Source of the DNA: Klebsiella pneumoniae
Lineage (GTDB): Bacteria; Verrucomicrobiota; Verrucomicrobiia; Limisphaerales; SXTU01
NCBI GenBank assembly: GCA_943330855.2
Contig: CALQJI020000001.1
Span: 117,612-181,611 of the forward strand
Direction of reading: 5' to 3'
Length of the DNA: 64,000 nt
Under the pieces are notes generated by a model that did no database searches, was not told the origin of the DNA, and saw only the letters and a program-made list of their open reading frames with translations. Shown piece by piece: positions 1-8,995 of this stretch; position 1 is the first letter of the stretch, and each line of letters opens with the position of its first letter. The position numbers were made by a program, and so were the translations under genes.

Positions 1-1985
1 TGCACGCCGAGCACGCGCTGGGTGAAGTTGACCTTCAGCTTGCCCGCCGTGGCCTTCCAATCCTCCACGTTCGCGCCGCGCACGTCGGTCACGTTGAAGT
101 TGGTCGGGTAGCTGAACTCGGCGGTGTAGATGCCGGCCTTGAGCACGCTGAGGTTGACCGCGTGGGACACGACGAGCCGCGATTCCTCCAGCCGCGCCGT
201 GACGCGCGCCGCCGTTTCCAGCACCGGCTCGATGCGCTTGAGCCGCGCCGCGATGCTGAAGGGTCGGGCGTTGAAGCGCCACGCGAAGAGCGTGCCGGTG
301 CTGGCGTTGACCTGCCGCACGCCGGTGGTGGACTCGACCTCGACCACGGTGTCGTCCGCCGCGAGGGTGAACGTGCCGGCCTCGCGCTCGATGTCGAGGG
401 GCTGCGGGACGAGGAGCGTGGCGTTGAGCGGCGTGGCCTCGACGGGCTGCTCGGTGGAGAGCGTGAGGGAGTAAGTTTTTTCCACCGGCTTGGCGAAATC
501 CACGGTGAGCACCGACCAGTCCGCTGGCACGCGGGCCGCCGCTGTGGCCTTTGCCGTGGACCAATCGCGGATGCCGTCGCCTTGCACGCGGGTCAGCGTG
601 TGGCCCGGCGGCAGCCCGACGGTGAGGCGCGAGACGCTGGCCTGGAGCAGCTCGTAGCGGAGCTGCGTGGTGAACTTGATGACCGTGGGCGAGACCACCG
701 CGCTGGCGGCGGTGTCCACGGTGATGAGGGACTTGCGCGCAATCTCCGTGGTCTTGCTCTGCCAGCGCAGCGAGACGACACGGTCCGCGCCGACGATGCC
801 AGCGATGGAGGAACTGGCCTTCGCCGTGCCGCCCGCGCCTTCGAGCAACGCGCCGTTGAGGAGTTCGAGCTCCACGCCGGTGTTGCCTTCCACCTTGAGG
901 CTGGCGACGGACGCAGGCGGGCCGTTGAACGCGATTTGGTTCCACGGCTCGGCCTTGGTGATGCGGGCGATGACTTCGAGCTTGAGCAAGTGGACGCCGG
1001 GCTTGGCGCAGTGGAGGCGGTAGATGCCCGCGCGCGCGTTGGCGGGGGAAAGTGGTCGGGCGGAAATATACTGCGCCGCCGACTCCCGGGTGAGGCGGAT
1101 GCCCGCCGGCATCTCCGGTGCGAAGACCGCCACGTCGCCTTGGAACAGCACGGCGGAGACTTCATTCGTCGTGAGCGACTCGACCTCGACCGTCGCCGTG
1201 AAGCGTGCCTCGGAGTCCGTGACCTTCCCCTCGTAGCGCACCTCGCGGACGATGAGGTTCGTGTAAGTCGCAGGCGGCGTCAGCGCGGCGACGCCGATGG
1301 TCTTCGGCGGGCTGGAACCACGGGAGATGATTTGCAGGCCGTTGAGCACCGGCACGCCGCCGGGACCGGGCGCGACCTCAATGACGACGGGCTTGCCCGC
1401 TTCCACCGGCACATCGCGGAACACGATGAACTGTCGTCCCTCCTGCCAGCCTAGCGACGCCTTCCAACCCGGCGCGGGCGCGGCGGTCAGCGGGCCGAGC
1501 GCGTTCGTGCCGCTGCGGAGGGAGAAGACCGAGTTCTGCTCCGCCGTCGCGTCCGGCTCGGCGTGGCCGTAGAGGTAGAAATGGTAGCGCCCTGCCTCCA
1601 GCGCACGCACGGTCACGGTGATGTTCGAGCCGTTCTGCGCGAAGAGGAACGAGTCGAACATCGCGTCACCCGAGGCATTGCCCCAGACGCCCGGCGCGTT
1701 CGCCACAGCGATGGACACGGCGGAGTCAGACTTGTCGGAGAGCTTGAGGCCGGAGGAAGTGTGGTTCGATACCGGCGGCTGGCCGGGGGCGAAGCGGGGG
1801 TTGTAGTGCGCGTGGAGATTCCAGAAGTCATTCGTCGCGAGCCCGGTCGCGGCGTGGCCGAGCTTCGCGCTCGCCGCGCCGACGCCGAAGTCCACGTTAA
1901 GGAGGACTTGGGCGTGGGCGGGCGGGAACAGGGTTAGGATTCCGAGTAAGAGGAATAGCGGGAGGGGTGAGGTGCGGGTCTTCAT
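1..1985 (-). CDS. Large secreted protein of unknown function, partial (C-terminus outside window)
   Basis: The frame read from the ATG at 1985 stays open for 661 codons to the window edge, so the C-terminal part is missing. Residues 1-25 form a clear Sec signal peptide (basic start, Leu-rich core, predicted cut after AHA), so the product is exported. The mature chain opens with LLNVDFG and continues as Val/Thr/Ala-rich segments typical of beta-sandwich extracellular proteins; no catalytic motif, lipobox or membrane segment is visible. High-GC third positions and smooth composition support real coding, although longer-looking frames exist on the other strand. I do not recognise the family; a role at the cell surface is inferred only from the signal peptide. 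Confidence 0.75.
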   Translation of the reverse strand, partial: MKTRTSPLPLFLLLGILTLFPPAHAQVLLNVDFGVGAASAKLGHAATGLATNDFWNLHAHYNPRFAPGQPPVSNHTSSGLKLSDKSDSAVSIAVANAPGVWGNASGDAMFDSFLFAQNGSNITVTVRALEAGRYHFYLYGHAEPDATAEQNSVFSLRSGTNALGPLTAAPAPGWKASLGWQEGRQFIVFRDVPVEAGKPVVIEVAPGPGGVPVLNGLQIISRGSSPPKTIGVAALTPPATYTNLIVREVRYEGKVTDSEARFTATVEVESLTTNEVSAVLFQGDVAVFAPEMPAGIRLTRESAAQYISARPLSPANARAGIYRLHCAKPGVHLLKLEVIARITKAEPWNQIAFNGPPASVASLKVEGNTGVELELLNGALLEGAGGTAKASSSIAGIVGADRVVSLRWQSKTTEIARKSLITVDTAASAVVSPTVIKFTTQLRYELLQASVSRLTVGLPPGHTLTRVQGDGIRDWSTAKATAAARVPADWSVLTVDFAKPVEKTYSLTLSTEQPVEATPLNATLLVPQPLDIEREAGTFTLAADDTVVEVESTTGVRQVNASTGTLFAWRFNARPFSIAARLKRIEPVLETAARVTARLEESRLVVSHAVNLSVLKAGIYTAEFSYPTNFNVTDVRGANVEDWKATAGKLKVNFTQRVLGV

Positions 1986-2130
1986 GGAGTGATTCCGGGT
2001 TGCGGGAGAGCGTAGCCAATGGATGCGGGCGAAGTCATCGGGTGAAACACGGATTTTTCTGCGCAGTGGCGACACGGTGAAGCGTTGGACGGGTTGCCAG
2101 AAAGTTTGCTCCCGTAAGGTTTCACACCAT

Positions 2131-2210
2131 GGAGCGCGGACGCCCACGTCCGTAGCCGGCTGCTTCCGTTTCGCCTCGGCTGCGGCCGTGGCCGTGGCCG
2201 TCCGCGCTCC
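2131..2210. repeat. 80-bp inverted repeat, GGAGCGCGGACG family, copy 1
   Basis: The element starts GGAGCGCGGACGCCCACGTCCG and ends with the complementary GTCCGCGCTCC, so its ends pair over about 11 bp around a GC-rich middle. A second copy with the same ends lies at 40363-40439. It fills most of the space between the secreted-protein gene and the end of ispE, and could act as a transcript-end hairpin. Confidence 0.8.
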
Positions 2211-2234
2211 TACCGATGGGCGGGTTGGGGAAAG

Positions 2235-3110
2235 TTACAACGCCGCCACTGCCGTCCACGCGCTCAGGCCGAACTTGGATTGGAACCGCTCGCAGAGGCG
2301 CTCTGCTGAGTCGCGGCTGGGGGTGATGGCAAACGTGGTCGAGCCGCTGCCGGACATGAGCACGGCGGGCGCGCCGTTGGCCCGGAGAAAATCCTGATAG
2401 AGCACGAGCAACGGGTGCTTCGGCAGCGCGGGGGCTTCGAGTGAGTTATAAAAGTAGCGCCCAGCGGCGGCGAGGTCGGGGCCTTGAAGCCGTTCAATGA
2501 GTTGTTGCGAGCGGCCGACCCGTCCGTGAAGTGCGTCGGGGAAGTTCGCGAGCGACTGATAAGCCCACGCGGTGGAGATGCCAAAGCCAGGGTGAATCAG
2601 CAGGATGTGCGCGCCCCGCAAGGCCGGGAAGGGCGCGAGGGATTGGATGAGTTCGCCGCGTCCGTAGGCCAGCGCGGGCTGGGACTGGAGGAAGAAGGGC
2701 ACGTCGGAGCCGAGCGCGGCGGCGAGTGTCTGCAACTGAGCTGAACCGAGCGGCAGGTCGAATAGTTCGTTGAGCGCGCCGAGCGTGTGGGCCGCGTTGC
2801 CACTGCCACCTCCGAGACCGGCGGCGAGGGGGATGGTTTTTTCGAGATGGATTTTGACGCCGTCCGTGATGCCGGCGGCACTGAGAAAGGCGGCGGCCGC
2901 CTTGTGGACGAGGTTCGTTCCGTCCACGGGCAGCGCGGCGTGGTTACAAGTGAGTGTGATGCCGACGGCCGCTTGGGCTACCTCGAGCCGGTCGCAGAGC
3001 TGCACGGGCTGCATGACCGACTCCAGCTCATGGAAGCCATCCTCGCGTTTGCGGAGGATGTTCAGGAGGAGGTTGACCTTGCTAGGCGACTGACGGAGGA
3101 CGGTGCTCAA
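2235..3110 (-). CDS. ispE: 4-diphosphocytidyl-2-C-methyl-D-erythritol kinase
   Basis: IspE phosphorylates the 2-hydroxyl of CDP-methylerythritol with ATP in the non-mevalonate (MEP) isoprenoid pathway; cytosolic. The 291-residue length fits the family. The N-terminal substrate region SPSKVNLLLNILRKREDGFHEL (residues 8-29, lightly diverged from SPAKINL) is followed by the GHMP-kinase ATP loop PLAAGLGGGSGNAAHTL at 94-110, and a C-terminal glycine motif LMSGSGST. The start is a TTG: no ATG or GTG fits before the conserved SPSK block. It follows the TIGR04073-type lipoprotein gene on the same strand, but a terminator-like hairpin lies right before the TTG, so expression of ispE may need read-through or its own promoter. 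Confidence 0.93.
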   Translation of the reverse strand: MSTVLRQSPSKVNLLLNILRKREDGFHELESVMQPVQLCDRLEVAQAAVGITLTCNHAALPVDGTNLVHKAAAAFLSAAGITDGVKIHLEKTIPLAAGLGGGSGNAAHTLGALNELFDLPLGSAQLQTLAAALGSDVPFFLQSQPALAYGRGELIQSLAPFPALRGAHILLIHPGFGISTAWAYQSLANFPDALHGRVGRSQQLIERLQGPDLAAAGRYFYNSLEAPALPKHPLLVLYQDFLRANGAPAVLMSGSGSTTFAITPSRDSAERLCERFQSKFGLSAWTAVAAL

Positions 3111-3144
3111 AACAAAAACGCGCCAGCACTCAAATGCCGGCGCG
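3109..3144 (-). terminator. Intrinsic terminator-like hairpin after the lipoprotein gene, abutting ispE
   Basis: On the minus strand CGCGCCGGCA pairs with TGCTGGCGCG around a TTTGAG loop, with one G-T pair, and is followed by TTTTTGTTTT. This is a standard Rho-independent form. The U-tract runs directly into the TTG start of ispE. Confidence 0.75.
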
Positions 3145-3161
3145 GGAGAAAGCGGGGTTAT

Positions 3162-3638
3162 TCAATACTCGAACACGCGGAACCGACTGCCCGGGATGAA
3201 GGGCGCGATCTCGCCGCCTGCGAAGCCGATGCGCGAGTCCGTGTGGAAGATGGTGTCGCTGAAGAGGCGGGGCTGGTAGGTGTCCGGATAGACCGGGTTC
3301 ACCGAGAAGGGCTCAGCGCGAAGCTTGTTGCTCGGGTCCCGGAACCACTTCTCGGGGAAGGAATACGGGGTGTAGGGCGGGAACGGGGCGGTGATGACTT
3401 CGCTGAAGCCGATGGCGGTGCGGGCCATGGTGCGGCCGATACCTTGGACGAGGCCGGTGCTGAAGGCGGCGTCGGCACCATCCCAAAGGCCGGCCTGCTC
3501 AATGGAGCGGCGCATCTCGCCACCGCGGAAGAGTTCCATGGAGTTGTTCATGCCACGGCCGAGCTTGCGCTCCACGCCGCCACAACCAGTTAGCACGGCG
3601 GCGACCAGAGTCAGGGCGAGCATCAATGGGATACGCAT
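3162..3638 (-). CDS. Exosortase-system-associated lipoprotein, TIGR04073-like
   Basis: A 158-residue lipoprotein: residues 1-18 are a signal sequence and LTGC gives the lipidated Cys19. The core has a GRGMNNSMELFRGGEMRR stretch, a glycine/alanine helix region around GLVQGIGRTMARTAIGF and an aromatic/proline C-terminus with YSFPEKWFRD and a final FRVFEY. This matches my memory of the TIGR04073 family (small exported proteins in genomes with PEP-CTERM/exosortase systems), but no exosortase gene is in the window. The chosen ATG at 3638 starts the signal peptide; an upstream in-frame start would bury it behind 36 polar residues. Function unknown; an outer-membrane or periplasmic role is inferred. 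Confidence 0.8.
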   Translation of the reverse strand: MRIPLMLALTLVAAVLTGCGGVERKLGRGMNNSMELFRGGEMRRSIEQAGLWDGADAAFSTGLVQGIGRTMARTAIGFSEVITAPFPPYTPYSFPEKWFRDPSNKLRAEPFSVNPVYPDTYQPRLFSDTIFHTDSRIGFAGGEIAPFIPGSRFRVFEY

Positions 3639-3758
3639 AATTCGTTGAAGTCGGGTCGCAGAGTAGTGCGACGCGGACGGCTGTAAAGATTGAATTGGCC
3701 GTGCTCGTGCGTCGGTGTGCGTATCGAGAGTCGAGCGCCCGACCACAGCCGAAGCGCC

Positions 3759-5210
3759 TCAGCTCCCAAAGCCTGTCTGCGGCGCGTTGCCGAGCATTGC
3801 GACCAACTCCGCCATCTCCCACGCCCGCTGCCGCGCGGATAGCAACTCCGCCGCATGGCCGTGTTCCCAGACGGCGTGGCGGATGAGCAACCGCACGTCC
3901 TCGCGCAAGAGCGGCTGCGCTAGCCAGCCGCCGAGATATCCTGCCAGCACATCGCCACTGCCACCTTGGCCGAGTTCGGGATTGCCCGAGGAGTTCACGA
4001 ACAACTCACCGTGCCCGCACCCCACCAGTGTCTGCCGCCCCTTCAGCACTACCCAGCAATCACCCCGCGTGCGCGCGATCTCCCGCAGCACGGCCACCCG
4101 GTGGGAGAGCACGCCCGCCTTCGCGATGCCCAGCATCGCTGCGGCCTCGCCCGGATGCGGCGTCACCACGCGCAACGTCCCCGAACGCGTGGTGCCTGAC
4201 GGCAGCCAGCCCAGCGCGCTCGCGTCCGCGATGATCGGCAACGGTGAGTCCTGCCAGAGGCGAATCGCCTCTTCCACCAACGGCTTCGGCACATCCACGC
4301 CCGCGAGGCCGGGGCCCATCAAAATCGCCGAGCACGATTTCGGCAACGCTTTCCCTGCCACCCACGGATGCACCATCGCCTGCGCCAGCTGCGCTGCGAC
4401 CAGCGGATATGCCCGCTCCGTCGTGAACACACTCACCAGCCCGGGCATTGCCCGCAAGGCCCCGCGCGCCGCCAGCACCGCCGCGCCGTGGTAGCCTTGG
4501 CTACCCGCGAAAATCGCCAGATGGCCGAACGTCCCCTTGTGCCCCTCCACTGGACGACGCGGCGGGAAACGCCCGAAATCCTCTGGCAATGTCCAGTTCA
4601 TCTCCGTGCGAAACGGGCACGGCACCAACCCAATCTCCGCCGCCACCTCCAGCCGCCCGGTGAGGGGCGCGGCCTTCGGCAGCAACAGCCCTGGCTTCAT
4701 CGCCCCGAACGTCACCGTCACCGCCGCGCGCACCGCGTCGCCGAGAAGTTCGCCCGTGTCCGCGTTCATGCCCGAGGGCACATCCACCGCGAGGATCGGC
4801 ACGCGCGACGCGTTCAACGCCTGCACCAGCCGCAACCAATCCCCCACGAGCGGACGGTTCAAGCCGATACCAAACAGCCCGTCCACGATCAGCGCGCCGG
4901 CAAACCCACTTACCTCCTTCACCGCAGCGGACGGCTCGATCACGTTCACCAGGCGCACGGTCCGCCCGGTCAACTGCTCGGCGGCGAACCGCGCGTCATC
5001 GCCGTTGTGGCCCTTGCCCGCGAGCACGAGCACTGAATCCCCCGCCTGCGTCATCCGCCGCGCGCACCGCGCCACGGCCTCGCCCGCCCGCCGCATCACG
5101 GACGCTTCGGCAACGCCGGTAGCCCAAGTGGCTCGCTCCCAATCGCGCATTTGAGCGATGCTGATAACAGGTGTTGGCACGGCGGGATTGAAGGGCAGAC
5201 CAAGGAACAA
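3759..5210 (-). CDS. nnr: Bifunctional NAD(P)H-hydrate epimerase / ADP-dependent NAD(P)HX dehydratase
   Basis: Repairs hydrated NADH/NADPH: the N-terminal YjeF_N domain (about residues 1-215) epimerises R- and S-NAD(P)HX, and the C-terminal ribokinase-like domain dehydrates the S form using ADP. Visible marks are ISIAQMRDWERATW near the start, VLAGKGHNGDDARFAA for the epimerase phosphate-binding region, VDVPSGMNADTG, and the kinase-fold anion hole GQGGSGDVLAGYLGG at 414-428. At 483 residues it has the usual fused length. It lies upstream of the lipoprotein gene on the same strand with about 120 bp between, so co-transcription is possible but not shown. The start could be a few codons later. 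Confidence 0.93.
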   Translation of the reverse strand: MFLGLPFNPAVPTPVISIAQMRDWERATWATGVAEASVMRRAGEAVARCARRMTQAGDSVLVLAGKGHNGDDARFAAEQLTGRTVRLVNVIEPSAAVKEVSGFAGALIVDGLFGIGLNRPLVGDWLRLVQALNASRVPILAVDVPSGMNADTGELLGDAVRAAVTVTFGAMKPGLLLPKAAPLTGRLEVAAEIGLVPCPFRTEMNWTLPEDFGRFPPRRPVEGHKGTFGHLAIFAGSQGYHGAAVLAARGALRAMPGLVSVFTTERAYPLVAAQLAQAMVHPWVAGKALPKSCSAILMGPGLAGVDVPKPLVEEAIRLWQDSPLPIIADASALGWLPSGTTRSGTLRVVTPHPGEAAAMLGIAKAGVLSHRVAVLREIARTRGDCWVVLKGRQTLVGCGHGELFVNSSGNPELGQGGSGDVLAGYLGGWLAQPLLREDVRLLIRHAVWEHGHAAELLSARQRAWEMAELVAMLGNAPQTGFGS

Positions 5211-5607
5211 CGCAATGGCCCGCGGGCGGGTTGAGTCCGAACTCCGAAGTTGGCCGCAATGAACGCAAGAACGCGCAAAATAAACAGAGGTTTGCCGCGT
5301 TTAGCCTGGAACTATTCCGCCCTTTCCCCGGTCTGCTGCCATGCCCTCTCTTTGCGTCGCTTTGCCTTCTTTGTGGCCATTCCATTTCGGAATTCGGGCT
5401 CAGCCGAACGGCGCGCGGCTCGGTTCGTTGCGGAGGAATACGGCGGCGCTTCGTTCGTGCCTCAGCGGACGCCAGAGGTTTTCCCCTTTCACCCCACCGG
5501 GGTCCCGAACCTCCCATTGAAACCCAAAGTCAGGGGCCACCTGTGTCCTCTCGCGAACTTCGCAGGTGCCGCCGAACCCCCATCACTCCGCTCCCACGAC
5601 TCCCGAC
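5211..5607. other. Gene-free stretch holding a long imperfect inverted repeat
   Basis: No convincing gene. About 5228-5405 is an inverted repeat whose left end reads like GTTGAGTCCGAACTCCGAAG with a run of AACGCAAGAACGCGCAAA, and whose right end carries the complement-type CTTTGCGTCGCTTTGCCTTC and CCATTTCGGAATTCGGGCTC. Related copies sit at 25908-26075 and, shorter, at 35440-35535. The remaining part (5406-5607) shows nothing recognisable. Confidence 0.7.
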
Positions 5608-6876
5608 TCACTCATCCTTCCACGACTCCAGTTGCTCCACCGGGACGAAGAGCGGGTAGAGCTTGGACTTGCTGCGGTGGCCCTCGCTGCGGCTGCGCAA
5701 GCCGGTGTTGTTCGCCTCAAAGTCCCGGATGTAGCGACCGACGAGGACCTGCTCATACTTAGCGATGCTGCGGATGCCTACTGAGACGCGCAGCCCGACA
5801 AAGCCGGCTCTGCCGTCCGTGATCGCCAGCGAGGAGTTGCGCCACACATCGTCCGCAAAACGATTTTGCAGGCTTAACGGGAGTTTTTGCAGCCCCGGCA
5901 CCTGCACGAGAAAGATGACGCGGTCCTCATGCAACTCGCAGAAGGTGACGATGGCCACGTCGCTGGTCACCAGTTCGCCCAGATTCGGATTCTCCCGCGC
6001 CAAAGTGAGAAATGACTCCTTCGCACGCTTATTGAAAACATCCGCCAATTCCATCGCCTTGGGCACGTTGCCGAAGATGGCGCTGCGTTTGGACTTCACG
6101 AGATAGCCGTCGGCCGTGTTGAACTCCTTCGAGCCTGGCCCGGGCGCCGGCTCGCCCAAATCTCCGTGGGTAAAGGCCCAGCCCAGCCAGCCCAGCCCCA
6201 GCCCCATCGCGAGCGCGAGCGCCACCATCATCCCGCCCAAGCTGTCCATGAGCGCGCCCGGGCGGGCGCTCGTCTGGCGGCGCGCGCAGGCAGCGGCGGC
6301 GCGCGCGTGGCCGACTTGTTTCGTGAGCGACTCCAGCGTCACATCCTGCCCCCCGCGGGCATTGTGCCGAAGCGTGGAGAAAACCCAGATCGGCCCGGGG
6401 ATGCCCCACCAACCCAAAAGCATCGAGCGCAGCGAATGACTCAGCGCCGGCGCGAAGCCATCTTCACCCGCGCGCAACAGCACGGGCGCGGACGTGTGCT
6501 TGAAGGACACCACCAGCGAGCAGCAATACTCGAACGTCACCAACCGCCCGCCCGCCATGACTTCGCGCTCCACCTCCGTCAGCGTGTCCGCATCGGCATC
6601 CCCCGCGTTCCGGCGCAAAAAAGAAGTTTCCGAGGGCACCGGTGCAAAGGCCGGGGGAGCCTCATGAGCTGGCGCAGCAGCCGCTCCGCCCGCTTCGGAA
6701 GTAGTCGCGGATTGCTGGCGAAGCTCAAGGAAACGGCCCAGTGGCAGCCAGTCTTTCTCCTCCCCATGACTGACAAGGTCGCCCGCCTTTAACTCACCGC
6801 GCGCCGACATTTCTTCCACCGACTCCTCGGGAAAGGGCCCCAGCTTTTGTCCGCGTCGCAGGATAAAAAAGTTCAT
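5608..6876 (-). CDS. GYF-domain (DUF4339-like) membrane protein
   Basis: A 422-residue protein. Residues 1-50 form a GYF_2/DUF4339-type module (FFILRRGQKLGPFPEESVEE ... GDLVSHGEEKDWLPLGRF), a small domain often at the N-terminus of bacterial membrane proteins. A linker rich in Ala/Pro follows, then a region with LLGWWGIPGPIWVFSTL that is also common in such proteins, and one strong transmembrane helix (MMVALALAMGLGLGWLGWAF). The last 170 residues are a soluble alpha/beta region of unknown role. The ATG at 6876 was preferred to an ATG 25 codons upstream because the GYF fold begins there. Divergent from the NagB-like gene. Confidence 0.78.
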   Translation of the reverse strand: MNFFILRRGQKLGPFPEESVEEMSARGELKAGDLVSHGEEKDWLPLGRFLELRQQSATTSEAGGAAAAPAHEAPPAFAPVPSETSFLRRNAGDADADTLTEVEREVMAGGRLVTFEYCCSLVVSFKHTSAPVLLRAGEDGFAPALSHSLRSMLLGWWGIPGPIWVFSTLRHNARGGQDVTLESLTKQVGHARAAAACARRQTSARPGALMDSLGGMMVALALAMGLGLGWLGWAFTHGDLGEPAPGPGSKEFNTADGYLVKSKRSAIFGNVPKAMELADVFNKRAKESFLTLARENPNLGELVTSDVAIVTFCELHEDRVIFLVQVPGLQKLPLSLQNRFADDVWRNSSLAITDGRAGFVGLRVSVGIRSIAKYEQVLVGRYIRDFEANNTGLRSRSEGHRSKSKLYPLFVPVEQLESWKDE

Positions 6877-7143
6877 GTCCCAAAATTCAGATTCCGCTCC
6901 GAGTTCGCGTTGGATCCAATCTTCCGTGTCGCTACCAAGCAGGGCAACCATCCCCGCACCCTCTGGATACGCAGCATGATTTAGTCAGTCGCACCCGTGA
7001 ATTCAATGTCAAAAATGGGCACCCGAGCTGACCGCCCATTTCCGATGGCTCCCTTGCGCACACCACTCCGAACTCAAAACACAAAACCCATCCCGTCCCA
7101 CTCCCGCCTTGCCCCACCTCCGCCCGCCCCTTACAAACGCCGC

Positions 7144-8076
7144 GTGCCACGCAACCTCTCCTCACTCGCCCCCGCCTGGTGGGACTACACCACCCTCGAC
7201 CCCGCCATCTTCCAAGCCGCCGCGCGCCTCACGCCGGAGAAACTTCTCAAGCTCTCCCGCCCCGGCTTCAAGGTCGTCTTCTACGACACCCTCGAAGACT
7301 TCTACTGCGCCGAAGCCCTCGAATACATCCACGCCTGGAAGCAGGCCACGCCCGACAACCCCGCCGGCATCTGCGGCCCCATCGGCCCCACGGAGCAGTT
7401 GCCCCTCGTCGCGCGCATCGTCAACGAGCTGGGCCTCAAACTCCACGACGCCCACTTCTGGGGCATGGACGAATGGGTCATTGATGGCAAGGAAGCCGCC
7501 GTCACGCACCCGCTCTCCTTCGAGAAGTGCGACCGGGAAATGTGTTTCAACCGCATTGACCGCAAGTTGGCCATGCCGGATGCCAACCTGCACTTCCCCC
7601 AAGCCGACACCCGCGCCTACCGCGCCACTTGGAACGCCGGCGTCCGCTGCTGCGTCATGCAAGGCGGCCAGGGCGACATCAAACACTGGGCGTTCAACGA
7701 CCCGCTCCCCCGCAAGGGCAAATACAAGGACGCTCCCCCCAGCGCAGCCGATTACCGCAAGCTCGCCACGCGCGTCGTGGACCTCCACCCCGTCACCATC
7801 GCGCAGAACGCGCGCACCAGCGGCGGCGGCAACGTGACTTTAGTCCCCAAACAAGCCATCACCGTCGGCCCGGTCGAGACTTGGCTCGCGGAGAAAGTCT
7901 CCATCTGGCACGCGGGCTGTCACGACAACCCCTTTGGCCAGCGCCTGACCGCCTACATGATTGCCAACCGCATCGTGGACAGCGCCGTCCCCATGTCCCT
8001 CCTCGCGGACCACCCGAACGTGCAGTTCAACTACTACCGCAAAGGCATCGGCTCCTGCGCCGTGGAGATGCACTGA
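7144..8076 (+). CDS. Glucosamine-6-phosphate deaminase/isomerase-like protein (NagB superfamily)
   Basis: A NagB/6-phosphogluconolactonase-fold enzyme predicted to act on a sugar phosphate such as glucosamine-6-phosphate. The phosphate-binding start of the fold ([14 protein letters not shown]), a DEWV motif corresponding to the catalytic DEY region of NagB, and [14 protein letters not shown] in place of the usual GxGxDGHIAFNEP are visible; a second glycine-rich segment [19 protein letters not shown] follows, as in NagB. The changed active-site motifs make the exact substrate uncertain. The GTG at 7144 begins the conserved part; an in-frame upstream extension to 6997 is Pro/Arg/Thr-rich and looks untranslated. 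Likely monocistronic. Confidence 0.8.
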   Translation: MPRNLSSLAPAWWDYTTLDPAIFQAAARLTPEKLLKLSRPGFKVVFYDTLEDFYCAEALEYIHAWKQATPDNPAGICGPIGPTEQLPLVARIVNELGLKLHDAHFWGMDEWVIDGKEAAVTHPLSFEKCDREMCFNRIDRKLAMPDANLHFPQADTRAYRATWNAGVRCCVMQGGQGDIKHWAFNDPLPRKGKYKDAPPSAADYRKLATRVVDLHPVTIAQNARTSGGGNVTLVPKQAITVGPVETWLAEKVSIWHAGCHDNPFGQRLTAYMIANRIVDSAVPMSLLADHPNVQFNYYRKGIGSCAVEMH

Positions 8077-8093
8077 AGGGAAGGCTGGTGCGA

Positions 8094-8200
8094 AAGTGTG
8101 AAAGCGTGAAGGTGAGAAGGCCCTTGCGGCCGGCCCACTTGCTCACTCTCCCACTTGCTCACTTTCCCGCTTCCCCGCCTGCCTTCCCCTGCTCTCCCTC
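8094..8200. repeat. Low-complexity inverted repeat between convergent genes
   Basis: The left half has degenerate units like GTGTGAAAGCGTGAAGGTGA, the right half the complementary-type units CACTTGCTCACTCTCC twice. A similar element follows the ferredoxin gene (11183-11325). It lies between the ends of the NagB-like and Fn3 genes and may end transcription from both sides. Confidence 0.5.
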
Positions 8201-8813
8201 ACATGCACATGTGCGAGACGGGGTCGCTCCAATCGCTGTGGCCGGTGCTGCCGCCGATGGCGCGCACGGACATCGTATAGGTGGTGCCGGGAGTCAGGCC
8301 CTCGACGATGATGTGGCGCGCTTGGGTGGAGATGCCGCCGGATTGCCACGCGCCGGGGGTGGTGTAGTAGCGGGTTTCGTAGGCGCGCGCGTTCGTGATG
8401 GGCGTGACGCGCAGGACAAGCTGCGTGCTGGCCTCGTTGAGGATCTTCACGATGCTCGGAGTCTCCAAGGGCGATTGGGTGCGGTTCGTGCTCGCGGCCA
8501 GGAAGCCGGAGGAGAGCAGCACGGTGAGGTCGTTATCGGCCGCGCCCTGCACGTAGTTGGCCTCCTGGCGCAAGAGGCCGACCAAGGTCTCGCGCGCGGC
8601 GTTCTTTGCAGCGGTCGCGGCGGTGCCGCCTTGCGCGGTGTCGGCCATGGCGGTCTGGAAGGCCGTCCGGCTGGTGCCCAGCGCGGCCATGCTGACCACC
8701 GGCGTGGCGTAGGCCGGGTTGCCGGTTAGGTTATCAATCACCGCCGTCGCGAACTCATCGAGTTCGGAGTCCGGGAGCTGGGTGAACGTGAGGGAGACGT
8801 GATACTGTGCCAT
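8199..8813 (-). CDS. Fibronectin type III domain protein
   Basis: A 204-residue protein without a signal peptide. The N-terminal 120 residues are helical and Ala/Thr-rich (AATAAKNAARETLVGLLRQ) and resemble proteins in which a C-terminal Fn3 module follows a short helical repeat. Residues 120-200 form the Fn3 domain: LVLRVTPITNARAYETRYY, then HIIVEGLTPGTTYTMSVRAI and a final SDWSDPVSHM, with the family's Trp/Tyr/Leu pattern. Function unknown; adhesion or structural roles are only guesses. It is convergent with the NagB-like gene and divergent from eno. Confidence 0.75.
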   Translation of the reverse strand: MAQYHVSLTFTQLPDSELDEFATAVIDNLTGNPAYATPVVSMAALGTSRTAFQTAMADTAQGGTAATAAKNAARETLVGLLRQEANYVQGAADNDLTVLLSSGFLAASTNRTQSPLETPSIVKILNEASTQLVLRVTPITNARAYETRYYTTPGAWQSGGISTQARHIIVEGLTPGTTYTMSVRAIGGSTGHSDWSDPVSHMCM

Positions 8814-8995
8814 AGGTTGCTTCAGTTGGTTGCTTTACCTCCCGGCCCGCGCCGGCACGCCCAGAATGGGAATGGCTCAGCGCGTGTATGGAGACGCTCA
8901 CCGTGGCCATTAGTCGGATAACTTCAAGCGGAAACTCACGGACGGGCGCGGGTCGGCGCGGGCTTGGCCTGGGTCCGGCGCTGACTGGCACGGGT

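Noticed and set aside
162..1454. A 430-codon plus-strand open frame
   Set aside because: Arg/Gly/Asp/Val-rich composition typical of a GC-rich antisense shadow; the minus-strand frame has a signal peptide and normal composition.
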